This document shows positions 22,501 to 32,824 of a stretch of DNA of 64,000 nucleotides, piece by piece. Position 1 is the first letter of the stretch, and every line of letters starts with the position of its first letter. The DNA is taken from positions 2,172,501 through 2,236,500 of the forward strand of contig JARWIR010000005.1 of assembly GCA_029959085.1 (NCBI GenBank), given 5' to 3'. Position numbers and translations under genes: made by a program. Source of the DNA: Nemophila menziesii. Taxonomy: Eukaryota > Streptophyta > Magnoliopsida > Boraginales > Hydrophyllaceae. Under the pieces are notes generated by a model. It made no database searches. It worked only from the letters and a program-made list of their open reading frames with translations, and was not told where the DNA came from.

Positions 22501-22924
22501 CAAAACTAAAAATAGGATTACTTATATGGAACTTGATCCACTTTGTGATTTGTGTAAGGAAGATTTTGAATCGAATAGACATTTATTTTTTGAATGCTCT
22601 TTTGCTAAGGCTATATGGGATGATATAAAAATATGGCTTGGACTAGACAAGGAAATGAACACTATTCTAAGCGCTTTGAAATGGCTTAAAAAATTAAAAG
22701 CTAGAGAGAATTGGAGAAGAAAGGCTTGGAAAGTGGGTTTTGGAGCTACCGTGTATTGTATTTGGACGGCGAGAAATTACCTAGCCATGAGAGGTGCTTC
22801 CAAGACTAGAGAAATAGTAACCAAGGAAATTAAATGGTGTGTTTATTCAATCTTATTTTCCTTGTTCCCTCGGCATTCTTTTTTGGATGTGAGTGGAAGG
22901 CTAGCTTGTATTAGTATAGTATGA
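19514..22924 (+). CDS. LINE ORF2: endonuclease and reverse transcriptase
   Basis: The protein has 1136 residues. An apurinic-type endonuclease domain lies at about 1-230, with TTWNLRGFG, ILETK (catalytic Glu region), LLGDFNN and SDHSPC. The reverse transcriptase spans about 450-740: KAPGPDGYSSLFF, LIPKIDDPKSVDNFRPIS, FRKAYDSISW, GLRQGDPMSPYLF and the catalytic FADD at residues 686-689. A zf-RVT domain follows near 985-1060 (CDLCKEDFESNRHLFFEC). There is no RNase H domain at the end, unlike the decayed LINE at 23.5-25.5 kb, so the two belong to different lineages. It performs target-primed reverse transcription. All catalytic motifs are intact. The ATGA overlap with ORF1 suggests translation by termination-reinitiation. 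Confidence 0.95.
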   Translation: MIITTWNLRGFGSTHKKLGVKDLINKKNIDVMGILETKSNTNKVDLFMNNMLKGWKSVNNFDLIEHGRILIVWDPDKVQVEIIERTSQAIHCKIVCKVTSLSLYTSFIYGLNDIRLRRNLWKNLIDFSATFDDSWLLLGDFNNILTFNEKIRGQNVTVGDFKEFADCCNHLGLEDIQYTDQFFTWDNNHVLSKIDRELGNRKLDESNHYIQAEFLPKSSVSDHSPCIVNIFLQNVTRIVPFRFFDMWVQHEDYYITVEDGWNKTMVVGTKQYILCNKMKALKFDLRKLNKIHFSHISARAKKAKEDLEIAEVHFQQNLPISSFDNLVEIRKRSKTLEMAEISFLKQKAKLGYSLKSDRCTKLFHGLLKSKNRRRFIPNILKENGDLTTSKDQVNETFLNYFKGLFGVKDNTTHIDSEVFDYGSKITLEQGEYMCRDITDLEIKEAIFKIANDKAPGPDGYSSLFFKSSWNIIGEDVILAVREFFTSGFLLKQLNTTLIALIPKIDDPKSVDNFRPISCCNVVYKAITMILADRLKPCLNNIVDKAQNAFVEGRSMIENIHLMQELFRGYNNQSSSSRCTIKIDFRKAYDSISWDFIYEVLKGLKFPEKIVNWIMVCVSSPFYSLAINGEVHGFFKGEKGLRQGDPMSPYLFILCLEYFSRLLKKNTCNGFNYHPKCEKEKITHLAFADDLMLLSKGDKGSIKILMDSLNEFGDVSGLRLNVEKSNIYYIGISNDDLINGIIPTNFEEGTMPFRYLGVPLGSSVLLSRDYKPLFDKLESYVRSWRASSLSFAGRLELIRSVLQGVTCFWFTIFPVPVGVKERIISIFRNFYWDNKPPQVSWKNICMPKNEGGLGLKDFEAWNKALLLKMIWKIVENKESLWIRWIHGEYFNSSGFWECIPKKINSPLLKNIWELKEIIRGSLGEEGRKEILALWFASVKASRSTYEVNTIEFYDVYKFPYDLFRRKAFIKPWANIVWDPSVFPKHAIIVWMALKERLKTKNRITYMELDPLCDLCKEDFESNRHLFFECSFAKAIWDDIKIWLGLDKEMNTILSALKWLKKLKARENWRRKAWKVGFGATVYCIWTARNYLAMRGASKTREIVTKEIKWCVYSILFSLFPRHSFLDVSGRLACISIV

Positions 22925-23092
22925 GGTAGTTGTTTTTTTTTTTTTTTTTTTTTATTCCATGTTGCTACCTTAAGCTTTCGAGCCTAGGTAGGTAACACCC
23001 TTGTATAGTGTACAGTTTTGATATTTTAATACAACCGTTTACCCGACCCAAAAAAAAAAACAAAAAAAAAAAAATCTATCAACTATATCTAT

Positions 23093-23450
23093 CTATTTAT
23101 AAAGATTGGAACAAGAAAAAAATCTATCCACTAAAGTAATAAATCAGTAAAGATTAGAGAAAAGGAAAAAACTATCCACTAATTCACGTTAAAGAAAGAA
23201 ATAAATATGTCATGTTTATGGTTTTCTTTTTTTTACAGTTATGTACAAAAGGAGTTTGAATATATAAAATTGATTTGATAAAATATAATCTGAATTAAAA
23301 AAAGTAGAGACTCTGTATTGATATAGTAAGGAATTTCTTATATTATTACTGAAATTTTTTATATATAGAATTCCGTAAGCAGCTAGTTGTGGAAGTGTTG
23401 ATTTTGTTGGTGTATATTTCGTTCGTATTAATATATTATAACATAAATAA
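23093..23450. repeat. continuation of the tandem array, then AT-rich spacer
   Basis: 23093-23190 carries further units (aagattggaacaagaaa, ctatccactaaag, ctatccactaattcac) of the array interrupted by the LINE. The remainder to 23450 is AT-rich with no gene. Confidence 0.6.
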
Positions 23451-25530
23451 TTTTTTTTTGTTACATATGAGATTTTAACAGACCCTAGAGTAAATTCTCT
23501 AATATAATTATTGACTATCAATGACTATTCTAGCCACGGCCCAACCATTGCGGTCACGTGTTAGAACACAACCCATCCACAGGATCCGTATACAATATTG
23601 GGCCCTCCTTATTCTGGTATCCGAACTTGGTCATCCAATTTGCGCACCTATTTGCTTCGCGGAAGCTCCAAACTATCTCAAAGTGTTTATTATTCGCTAA
23701 AATAACCTGACACTCGTATAATATCACTCATAAATCCTCTTGAGTTAACATCGTCCTTCACTAGCGCATGCAACTCACTCGAGTCAGTTTCCATGATAAG
23801 ATTAATATCTCCTCGAGTCACTGCCAAAAGTAAACCGAAATGAAGCGCCAAAACTTCTGCCTCAAACGGTGTGCTTGCGACATAGCTACCCGCAAAGCCA
23901 CCTAAATACTCTTCTATATTATTACGAAACAATCCACCGACCCCCCTGGAAGAATTACTAGGATCAAAGGACCCATCATTGGTGAGTTTGACCCCGACTT
24001 CTGGTTTAGTCCATTTAACGAGAACGCTCCGTGATGAGATAATCAACCCTCCGTCGCACTCAACTCCCTAAGCTCTAACATAGTCACTAGCCGCGTTCCT
24101 AACGATGGCTTTTAATTCGCTATTAGATTTAACCCTTGCGTCACTGTAAAAAATCCTTGTATTTCGATTAACCCAAATTCTCCAAACCAGCGCCGCTAAC
24201 CAAGTGCACCGTTCAATACCATTTATCGTCTCCTTTCGTGACAACATTATAGTCCACCACCTGTTAGTGTCCAGTCCCAAGTTCGAGTTCGAATTTTCTG
24301 TAGAAGTACGGAGCTGCTCTTCCACCTGTTACGCTAGATCTATACCGGACCTCCATGGTTGTTGTCGCATGGAGCCTGAAATCAGTTGATCCGGAGCTGG
24401 CTGCTGATCTTCACGGCTGATCGGTGCTTCTATAGTGGCTAACCTCACTTCGCCCCGTTGGTTTATATTCATTACAGAAGCTGATGTGGACATATGCTGG
24501 TCTTCGCGGCTGATTGGCACATCTACAATAGCTAACAGCACTTCGCTCATTTGGTTTATATCCGTTCCAGAAGTTGTTATGGTCATATGGGACTGAGTCC
24601 CAAAAAATTGCACATTAGTCCATGTACAGCTTCTCACCAAGTCGGTATAAACATTGCATTCTTGAAACAAGTGCTTTGCCGTTTCAGCTACTAATCCACA
24701 CCCTAAATAAGTCGAATCATCAATTACTCCTCTCCCTGCCAAATTACCCCGAGTTGGAAGGAGATCCCAAATAATACGCCATAACCCTTGAGTCCCCTTG
24801 TGCCCTAAAAGCCGGTGTCCACTCCCTAACAATTAAATAATGATCGAATATCATCCAAGGACCACCCGCTAATGTAAACTCACAGTCCTCACTGTTAGCA
24901 AATAAACCATAAAATATTCATATCTTACATCTACTAGCTCAATTATCCCCTTAGGGTTCCAAATCTGTTTAAGCTTAGTTGATAAATAGACAAAACTCAT
25001 TTTGTAACCCAAGAGTCTGAGAACCACGGTATTATTCCACAATTGTTTCCTTCTAAAATTTCTTCTTTAGTTTTAATCACTTGAGGAAATTCACAATTGG
25101 GTACTGGTTTATCGTCTTTAATTGAATCAAGGAACCTATCATCTAACCCATTAATTTTGTTCAAATTGATTTCCTCCACATCAATTATATCTGGTATAAT
25201 ATAATTTTTACCCATAAGAGCAGATTGCCAACCTGAAGTTTTTTCGGCGGAATAGTATAAACTTACCTTTGCAATCCGTCCGCCGGCAAGGTTTTCCCAT
25301 CGCCAGTTGACTCACCCGCATCAGCAGTTGACCGGGACCGTTTTTTGTTTCACATTTCCTTCCTCTCCAGCGGCGGAAAAGCTTCATTGCCGCCCACTAC
25401 TGGTGAGTCTTCTACCATAACTGTGTCCGCAGGTTCCCCAGGTGACACCATTGTTCCCATCTTGTCCGGAGGAGCCTCCGTTGTTGGATCAAAAGAAAAA
25501 GCTATTTTGGCTGATAACAACTAGTTTCTA
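23451..25530 (-). pseudogene. internally deleted LINE relic (ORF1 start joined to ORF2 end)
   Basis: On the minus strand, an ORF1-like start near 25460 (MVSPGEPADTVMVEDSPVVG) is followed by GWQSALMGKNY and, after stops and shifts, LSTKLKQIWNPKG of a DUF4283-type domain. At about 24832 the sequence jumps directly to an ORF2 C-terminus: a zf-RVT block (RIIWDLLPTRGNLAGRGV, then ETAKHLFQEC) and an RNase H domain (KLTNDGSFDPSNSSRGVGG, then TPFEAEVLALHFGL). RNase H breaks at a stop near 23690 and continues in another frame (VWSFREANRCANW). The endonuclease and reverse transcriptase are missing. A T-run at 23451-23460 may be the reversed poly(A) tail. A repeated block (PISREDQ, twice) lies between zf-RVT and RNase H. 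Confidence 0.75.
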
Positions 25531-26400
25531 GAGAAAACTTTTGGAAAATACTTGAATGTTGAAGTTTGTTTGTTTATTTTAAATAAATTTTATTTTGCTA
25601 TGTGTCATTTCTAATTAAAAAATTATTTAAGTTATTATTTTATAAATTAATCAGTTTAAATTGTGTTTAATAACTCGCTCTTTAATACATTTTAAGAAAA
25701 GAAACATGCTTATTGACCCACATGGAAGGATTTGGTAAATTTGGCTATTATATCATTGCCATAAAAGTTTAAACTCTACTCGTGAGTCTTAATTAATTAC
25801 CTAAGTATTGTCCAAGAATAGAAAAACCCATTACCTAATTTAATCTAGTCTCGGTAACATACAATTCTATAAGATATCATTATAAATATTAATATCAAAT
25901 TTTTATTAAAAATTAAACTTATTTGTACTATAGGTTTATATATAATGCAAAAATTGTAAATTAATTTTTTTTATATAAAACTACACTAAGATTGCACTAT
26001 AAATCTTAATATAATTTTTTATTTTCTATTTTCGATTTCAAAATAAATTTTTAGAAAAGAATTTTTGTTTTTCGTTTCAATATTTTTAAAATATATGAAA
26101 AATATCGATTTTACATTCTCTAAAATAGCAGTGCTTTTATTTAATTTTTAAAAGACTATTTTCATTTTCTCTAGCTAAACATGTTTTTTATTAGTATTTT
26201 AAAAATATAAAAAATAAAAATAAAAAATACCTATTATTTTCACAAATTAAACGAGGCCTTAATATTCCACTTTCTTTGTTTTTCCATTTTGGGTAATCTT
26301 GAGAAGATGATTGACACCTATATAATTTAGGCCTTCAAAATCCAAATCTTGTACTACTTGTTTCATTTTACTTTTTTTTTTTTTGTCATACTTGTTTCAT
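25531..26400. other. intergenic, AT-rich, no gene seen
   Basis: Very AT-rich spacer and presumed promoter zone of the alpha/beta hydrolase locus. No coding frame or terminal repeats are seen. Confidence 0.5.
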
Positions 26401-26417
26401 TTTACATAACGCTAAAA

Positions 26418-26548
26418 ATGTTAGCTCTCACATTGGAAACATCACTAATCGGATTTGGTGAGAGGAGATACAAATGTGATACAAGAAAGTTGATAATCCG
26501 GTCAAAAGTTTCGGCTAGTAATGGTGGCGGTGGTGTTAATCTGATAAA
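26418..26548 (+). pseudogene. duplicated first exon of the alpha/beta hydrolase
   Basis: It starts MLALTLETSLIGFGERR and ends with SNGGGGVNLIK before a GT donor (ggtctctc). Exon 1 of the complete gene, 480 bp further on, begins MLAFTLNCSLIGVSGTR and has a similar Gly-rich stretch, and the sequence just before both ATGs is alike (gctaaaaatg / ctctaaaaatg). No second exon follows before the complete gene. It is either the stump of a tandem gene copy or an alternative first exon supplying the transit peptide. Confidence 0.55.
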
Positions 26549-27028
26549 GGTCTCTCTTCTCCTATTAATCTTATTACATATTTTGCTCAAATTTAATAAC
26601 ACAAGATTCGTTAATGAAACTTTTTGCTAGTGAAATACGCAGGAATATTTTCATGAAGTTTCTGAGAAGGAATATAGTGAAGAAAAACTATTACGAATTT
26701 AAATTTTTTCTATAATAAAATTAAAATATTGAAAAATATTCAGCAAGTATTTATTTAAATTTTAACACTAAACATTACAATGTGGGTTTTCTTCCAGCTA
26801 CGATCATTCAATGTTTTGTAACCTTGTTTTGTTTTATTGTCTGATGACTATATATAAGTCTATCAAATATCTGTTGAAGTGGAGTTATTATTTAATAACT
26901 ATTTGGGACAATGGTAGATGAAAATGAATTTATTAATTTCACAAAAATATACATCATATACAATATTTAAAATAAATCAGGAAACTTATATTTACATAGA
27001 AAAAATAGCATTTTGTAATACTCTAAAA

Positions 27029-29617
27029 ATGTTAGCTTTCACATTGAATTGTTCACTAATTGGAGTCAGTGGAACAAGGCAGGCATGTGGTGGTGCTAGT
27101 GGTGGTGATGAGTTTCCATGGTTTCTTCCGAAGGAAGTTCACAAGATCAAAGATCCTTTAGCTCGAAATTTGGCTCAAAAGATTCAAAGGCTACCCGTAA
27201 AGGTAGGTATCTCTAATTTTCTTAATTAATCTTGTAAATTTAACGTCCATGCATGTTTTAAATTTCATGTGGATTCAGGTCGAATGATTAAATAATTATT
27301 ATTACCGTGGATCTAATAAAATAAGATAAGTTATTGAAATTGTTGGTTAGTGATTAGTGAAGTTTGCAGAAAATGTTTTCGTTTGAAAGAGAGATTACTA
27401 AATTCATACAGTCTTTGTTTCTTAAATTGGAATACTTTCAATTTTTTCGAACAAAAAAAGAAAATGATTACTTCCAATTTGTGAGAGCTTCACATGTTAC
27501 CTAACTTTTATATCAAAAATTGTATAGGTTAATTTTTCAGAAGGTTGTATTATGAGCAGTTGTGTGAAACCAATTATGGAAAAAGATACCAATCCGGTGG
27601 TTTTGCTTCATGGATTTGACAGGTTAAATTTACCAACTCGTCACATCGTCTTCAATTTAATTTAATAAAATGGAACGAAACTAATATTTATTTAATTGAT
27701 TTAAACGTAGTTCTTGCTTAGAATGGAGATGCACATATCCACTGCTTGAAGAAGCTAATGTGGAGACATGGGCAATTGATGTGCTTGGATGGGGTTTCTC
27801 AGATTTAGGTCCCATTTTTTTCTTAAGATCTCAATAAAATAAACAAACAATGTCTTAATATTATTTAAAAAAAAAAAATCAATGTAAAAAGCCTTATAAA
27901 AAAAATTACCTATACAAAATCCTCAATTAACAAGAACGGTTTTTTTCCTAATGATAATAAAATTTAGATAATTTAAATATCGAAATTGTTATTCTCATTT
28001 TCATTTTCGTTCTTGTTTGATGTCAATTGCTCTAGCAAATCTCCCACCGTGTAGTACTGTTGCATCCAAAAGGCACCACCTTTACCAGGTACACAAATCT
28101 TCCCAATGTTCTTGGATTAAATGTACAATTGTTCATTGTATCATGCATGTTCTTGGAGTAGTATTCTATTGTTTAATCCTGAAATAACTTAGTGTATTTT
28201 TTATTTCATTTTGAAGTTGTGGAAATCCCATATCAAAAGACCGATGATATTAGTTGGACCAAGTCTTGGAGCTGCCGTAGCAATTGATTTTGCAGTCAAC
28301 TTTCCTGAAGCGGTAAAATAAAATTACTTAACATTTTTAAGGGAGGGTTAACATATAGACACTTGTTCAATAAGAACATATACTTTTATCTCTTAAGTCT
28401 CAATATTAGATATCACTTAAATACAAAACTAATTACTATTACTCTTTTCCCCAGGTTCATAAGCTTGTCTTGATCAATGCATGTGTTTATAAAGACACAG
28501 GAATGAAAAATTTACCCAGAATTTTGGCTTACGCAATGGTAATTATTCCACGTGTTCTTTTAAAACTATAAAAAAAACATTCGACCATTATAAACCGATT
28601 TCAGGTTTATTTGTTGAAAAGCCTTCCATTGAGGTTGTATGCAAAATCATTAATCTTCAATGGTATATCATTATCGAAGATTTTAGATTGGACCACTGTA
28701 AGTATTTTCACTCCGTCTATATTAATAGGATTAAACACTTCATTGATCATAAATATTTATAAAATAATTATTTAGATGAATTATATTAATTTATTACAAT
28801 AAAAATAGTTGATAATCTTCTTTAATACAAATCGTGCTATTAACTACAATTTGGGGATTCTATACTAACTTTAACTAGGTGAGCCGTCTTCACTGTCTAC
28901 TACCTTGGTGGGAAGATACTACAGTCAATTATATGCTTAGTGGAGGCTACAATGTTACTACTCAAATTAAAGAGGTATATAACTTAAGTTATTTGATCAT
29001 TTTATCAATTAAGTCTCCCATTTTATAAACGTAATAAATGAGTAGTTCTTTATTATTTGATTTGGTGACAATGCTTGACTGTTTTTGTAGTTTCATTATA
29101 TCACTCAATGATAAGAGATTAAAATACTTTAGTGTCATTTTGGTACTATTACGTGATCTACCAAAAGATGACCATCATTATAACATAATGAAATTAAGAA
29201 ATGACTGCCATTGTTACCAAATCAAATGATCAAGTTCAAGGACTAACATTATTCAGTTGAACTAAATAGTTGTTCAATCTTTTAGGTGCAACAAAAAGTG
29301 CTTATTCTTTTGGGTGACCGTGATAATATAGTCCACAACGATTTAGGAGTGGTTAGTTTCATCATTCACTTACTAATTTACCCATTTTCAAGAAATAGCT
29401 TGAGAGTTTAATATAAAGTTTTAGTAGTAATTGCTACTTGATTAGCTTTTCCCTAGAAAAAATTGGTATGTAAAAATTATATTGGTTATTGCAGAGATTG
29501 GAAAATGAATTACCAAATGCAACTCTACAAAGAATACCAGGGTGTGGGCATTTGCCTCATGTCGAGAAGCCCAATTATGTAGCTGAATTTATAGCCCAAT
29601 TCGCTAAACAACATTGA
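27029..29617 (+). CDS. alpha/beta hydrolase, predicted plastid, apparent frameshift
   Basis: Ten exons: 27029-27202, 27528-27622, 27711-27808, 28036-28088, 28217-28313, 28455-28538, 28605-28697, 28879-28974, 29286-29351 and 29495-29617. They encode about 325 residues. The fold shows PVVLLHGFDSSCLEW (oxyanion region), LETWAIDVLGWGFSDL-type strands, a nucleophile elbow G-P-S-L-G (Ser about 156), LLGDRDNIV (acid Asp about 276) and GCGHLPHVEKP (His about 304). It resembles the Arabidopsis At1g13820 type, whose substrate I do not know. The N-terminus is basic and Ser/Gly-rich, suggesting a transit peptide. Exon 5 is 97 nt where 96 is needed: an extra C in ggaccc (28259-28261) shifts the frame exactly in the elbow. 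All other phases agree. Either the allele is dead or the base is an assembly error. Confidence 0.82.
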
Positions 29618-30442
29618 ACATACCAAATATATTGCTTTTACAGATTTCTATATATGTTATATAAAAAAAACCTAATTCTTGGTCTTGGTTCTAATTATAT
29701 TTTGTGAATACTATACAACATTTGTGATAATATTACTTAATGCCATCTTTATTTTATGATATAATAAGATGTATGTGATCATACATTTTGTTAACGTATA
29801 TATAGATTATTTCTTCTTCTATATCATATTCTATACTTCATACCATATATTCCATATTTCATATCACGTACTTAATCTTATACATATTATTCATAGAAAT
29901 TTCAATGTAGAACGATCCAAGAGAGTGAACAATGGAATACGGAAGTGCCTACTAAAGCTAGAATATTTTATTAGACATGTTATGGAAATGATTAATCTAA
30001 GTAAATGCGAGTACGAAAAGAATGAAATGTTATTGGTGCACGAAATCTAAAAATTCGGTTAAGCACTTAATGTTATATCGTCTAGTTAGTGTTCAGGTTT
30101 GCGCATAACCGGAATATAAGGTTCCACACCCTCGAAAGTAGTTGACATAGTCGGGTTATCCAGTTCCACACCTTTCCTAATTGCTCAAATTGGATTATAC
30201 TATTCAACCACTTCAATTGTTTGTGGTATAGTTGGCACACAAAGTTCACCTTCATTTGATTAATTATTTACATGAAATTGTTATACCTCTTCGCTCAATA
30301 TTAGTTGAGGGGTTCTCACCTTAGAAGTTGATCATTTTCTCATTATTGGAGCATTATTATTTATTTTTGTATCAATTGTCTCAAAACACTCTCCACGAAT
30401 CGTGTTAGAAGCATGTGGAATCTCAATCGGATTCAGAGTCAA
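29618..30442. other. intergenic, probably retroelement-derived on the right
   Basis: 29640-29900 is AT-rich downstream sequence of the hydrolase. 29900-30442 is less AT-rich, with frames in several registers but no recognisable domain. It abuts a reversed LTR junction at 30443 and may be internal sequence of that element. Confidence 0.4.
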
Positions 30443-31130
30443 TTCCCACAGACAGTATCAGATGATAGAGCATGAATATCACACCCTCATCACTCTCGAG
30501 ATCACACTAAACCCGATGATAAAGTACAGAGCCAAAACATAGTAGCATAGAGGTCTATGTATAGCGGAAGAGGAGGATAGATAGGAGTAGATAACTAAAT
30601 AGTGAGAAATGTTATTAGCTACGTAACCTACTCTCGATAGCAATTAAGGAGCTTTATCTTAACTTTCTCAAGGATCTAAATGAAGGTCCAAGGATCTACT
30701 CGCTTCTCCAACCCTTCCTAAAACCAGACACTAAGTTAGGACTACAGGAATGTGCGCTCGCAATGACACTCTGACGCTCAACATTAGTATTGTTTCTCTC
30801 AGGGATTACTCAACCCGAGAAGTTATGGAGACTTAAGCCAACTGTATAATAAACACATCCATTGTAGAGAGAGAAAGAAAGAACTTTTAGAGTACTCAGA
30901 GTATGTTTGATCTGTCGTAAAGAGGGGTATTTATAAATGTCGAGTGAACGCACAAGACACTAGTGCTGGGCGTTGTATAACTCGGAGGTGGGTGCACTGG
31001 ATAACCTTGAAGGGAAACCCTTTATGTCAAAGTGATCTTATATAACATAGTACTTTAAACTTCAGATGGTTCCAAAGATTTACCCTGAAAAGAGTATTGA
31101 CACTTCTCTCCCTCAAGCAAGCATTCTATT
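30443..31130 (-). mobile_element. reversed LTR end of a Gypsy-type retrotransposon
   Basis: At 30443-30462, ttcccacagacagtatcaga is, in reverse, close to the LTR/primer-site junction of plant Tat/Ogre-like Gypsy elements (pattern TGGCGCCGTCTGTGGGAA), with the primer-site half altered. The LTR would begin at 30463 and extend right. A reversed TATA box (tatttata, 30928-30935) sits where the promoter of a minus-strand LTR should be. The right edge and target duplication were not found. No pol frame is nearby. Confidence 0.4.
30928..30935 (-). promoter_or_regulatory. TATA box of the reversed LTR
   Basis: The minus strand reads TATAAATACCCC, a canonical plant TATA context. It is assigned to the LTR only because of its position 465 bp from the junction. 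Confidence 0.35.
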
Positions 31131-31749
31131 CCTTCATTATTATACCCATACCATTAATTCGGACCGCACTTGTACTCTTTAATATATGTATGAGGAATCC
31201 ACAAATTGAGGCCTAGATGCCTTCCAACTTATTTTTTAAGGCCTAGTTAGAAAATACTTCTAACTAAGGCCTATTTTCAATTTCTGGTTGGATTTTTTCC
31301 AACTTTACCCTTTTTTTTTTTTTTTAAATTCGTTTAATAATTTTTCTATTCTGATACATTTTAGCGAATGGGTCCGTACCATTAGGTACAGACCTTTTTT
31401 CGGGTTTTAGCTTTTTAAAGCTGAATGAATGTTTTTTTATTAAGGGCTGTACCAGAGTTCGTTTTTCTTTTATATATTCATACTTATTAAGTCAAAATGT
31501 GTCTATTTTACACTAGGGGCTGTACCCAAGAGTTTGTACGGGGTATGAATAATTTTTTACATCCTTGTCCAAGTGTATATCCAATGAAAACCATATACCA
31601 TATAGGCTGTACCCTTTAAAAAAACTTAAGGTTTTTTCTTTAAGGTTTTTTCTTTAAAAAACTTGACTGAAATGGGTTGTACCATGGCTTTAATATTCAC
31701 TCAAATGGGCTGGACCATATCTTTAAAAGTCTTGACTGAAATGGGCTGA

Positions 31750-31865
31750 AACATGAGGGGGGCTGGACCTTGGGGCTGGACCATGCTGGGACTGGACCAC
31801 GCTGGGGCTGAACTATGCGGGGGGGCTGGACCATGCCAGGGGCTGTACTACGCTCGCTGGACCAA
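31750..31865. repeat. imperfect minisatellite, gggctggaccatg units
   Basis: Variants of ggctggaccatgctgg occur about seven times with irregular spacing. Looser copies (gggctgtacca) reach left to about 31390. Confidence 0.8.
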
Positions 31866-32114
31866 GTCACTTAAACAGATCTGGAGTAGATCTGAAGGGC
31901 CACGAGGAGGCGCTGGTCGATGGTGGGGCAGCGCTGGTCGATGGAGGTGCAGATCTGAACAGATACGAATAGATCTCAAGTCTTGGATGGTCAAAAATGG
32001 GTCCACGGATGAGTAATGGATCCACGAGGACTTATGTGTGCAGGAGAGTGGCGCCAGGAAAGTCAGACGATCGGCGCTGGAGGAACGGAGGCAGTAGGGA
32101 CGGCACCTTGCAGC

Positions 32115-32225
32115 AGCGCTGGAAGAAGTCGAATCGGCGCTGGAAGAGGTCGAATCGGCGCTGGAAGAGGTCGAATCAGCGCTGGAAGAAGTCGAATCGG
32201 CGCTGTAAAAAGAAGAATCAGCGCA
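32115..32225. repeat. 24-bp minisatellite, five copies
   Basis: The unit gcgctggaagaagtcgaatc plus four bases is repeated head to tail about five times with few changes. Because the period is a multiple of three, all six frames stay open here, which explains the overlapping reading frames. Confidence 0.9.
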
Positions 32226-32824
32226 GCATCATGAAGCTTGGTGATGGAGCAGATCAAGGCGGCGCTGTGGTGATGCTGGGTCTTCTTCTTCTCCAGATTT
32301 GCTGCGAAAATGATGAACAGGTGGAAAGTGGTAGATGGAACGGAGGTAGAAGGTGCTGCTGTGGAAGGTGGAAGGTCAGATCGGGAGTGGCTCGGTGGTG
32401 AAGGTGGAGGGAATGGCTCGGTGGTGAAGGTGAAGGTCTACAGGGGCGCAGAGAAGAGGGGAGTGGTTTTTGGATTTCACAACCCTAATGGGGTTTTTGT
32501 TTTGGGTATTTAGGTTCCAGCTGTATGTATAAGAGGGGAGGGGGTAATTGGTCTTTTGGGTGGGTTTTAGTTGGGGATGGATGTTTAGTTAGTAGATAAA
32601 ATTGGTTGGGCCTTATTTCATTAAGGCCATGTTGTGTAGGCTTTATTTCCTAGTTCCCCCTATATGTATGTATTATTTAAATGCTTTTCCTACAAAAAAA
32701 GAAAAGTGATCAAAAAATTGCAACAAAAAGCTTTAAAAATAGTAAAAGTTAGGGGCCTAATTGTCCTAAAATATAAACCGGGGGCACCTAAACGTACTTT
32801 TCTCTTTCAGTTAAAGTCCCGCTT

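Larger units (their letters stand above)
17348..23072 (+). mobile_element. full-length L1-type LINE retrotransposon
   Basis: The element is 5.7 kb with two long uninterrupted ORFs, a 3' UTR and an A-rich tail (about 23050-23074). Both sides carry the same target duplication tctatcaactatatctat (17330-17347 and 23075-23092) without mismatch. The 5' UTR is short (about 130 bp) and starts with an A-tract of about 25 bases. After ORF2 there is a T-tract of about 23 bases, then a small potential hairpin (CTACCT...AGGTAG), then the tail. Intact frames and a perfect duplication point to a recent insertion that may still be competent. Confidence 0.93.
31193..32660. mobile_element. GC-rich insertion with 9-10-bp target duplication
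   Basis: The direct repeat tatatgtatg flanks the stretch (31183-31192 and 32661-32670). The ends share only AGG and a run of aggcc-containing phrases (gaggcctag on the left, gggcctta/aaggcc on the right), so terminal inverted repeats are weak. The flanking repeat is itself AT-rich and could arise by chance. Internally, 31740-32580 is far richer in G than anything around it and carries two minisatellites. A Pack-MULE is the most economical reading, but no transposase or clear captured gene is visible. The right border lies 270 bp upstream of the YTM1 start codon. Confidence 0.45.

Noticed and set aside
29769..30050. 93-codon frame, Tyr/Ile-rich then basic
   Set aside because: AT-rich composition, no start context, no domain, no splice partners.
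31997..32401. 134-codon frame and overlapping frames on both strands in the GC-rich island
   Set aside because: All arise from the 24-bp minisatellite; several frames are open at once, and none resembles a protein.
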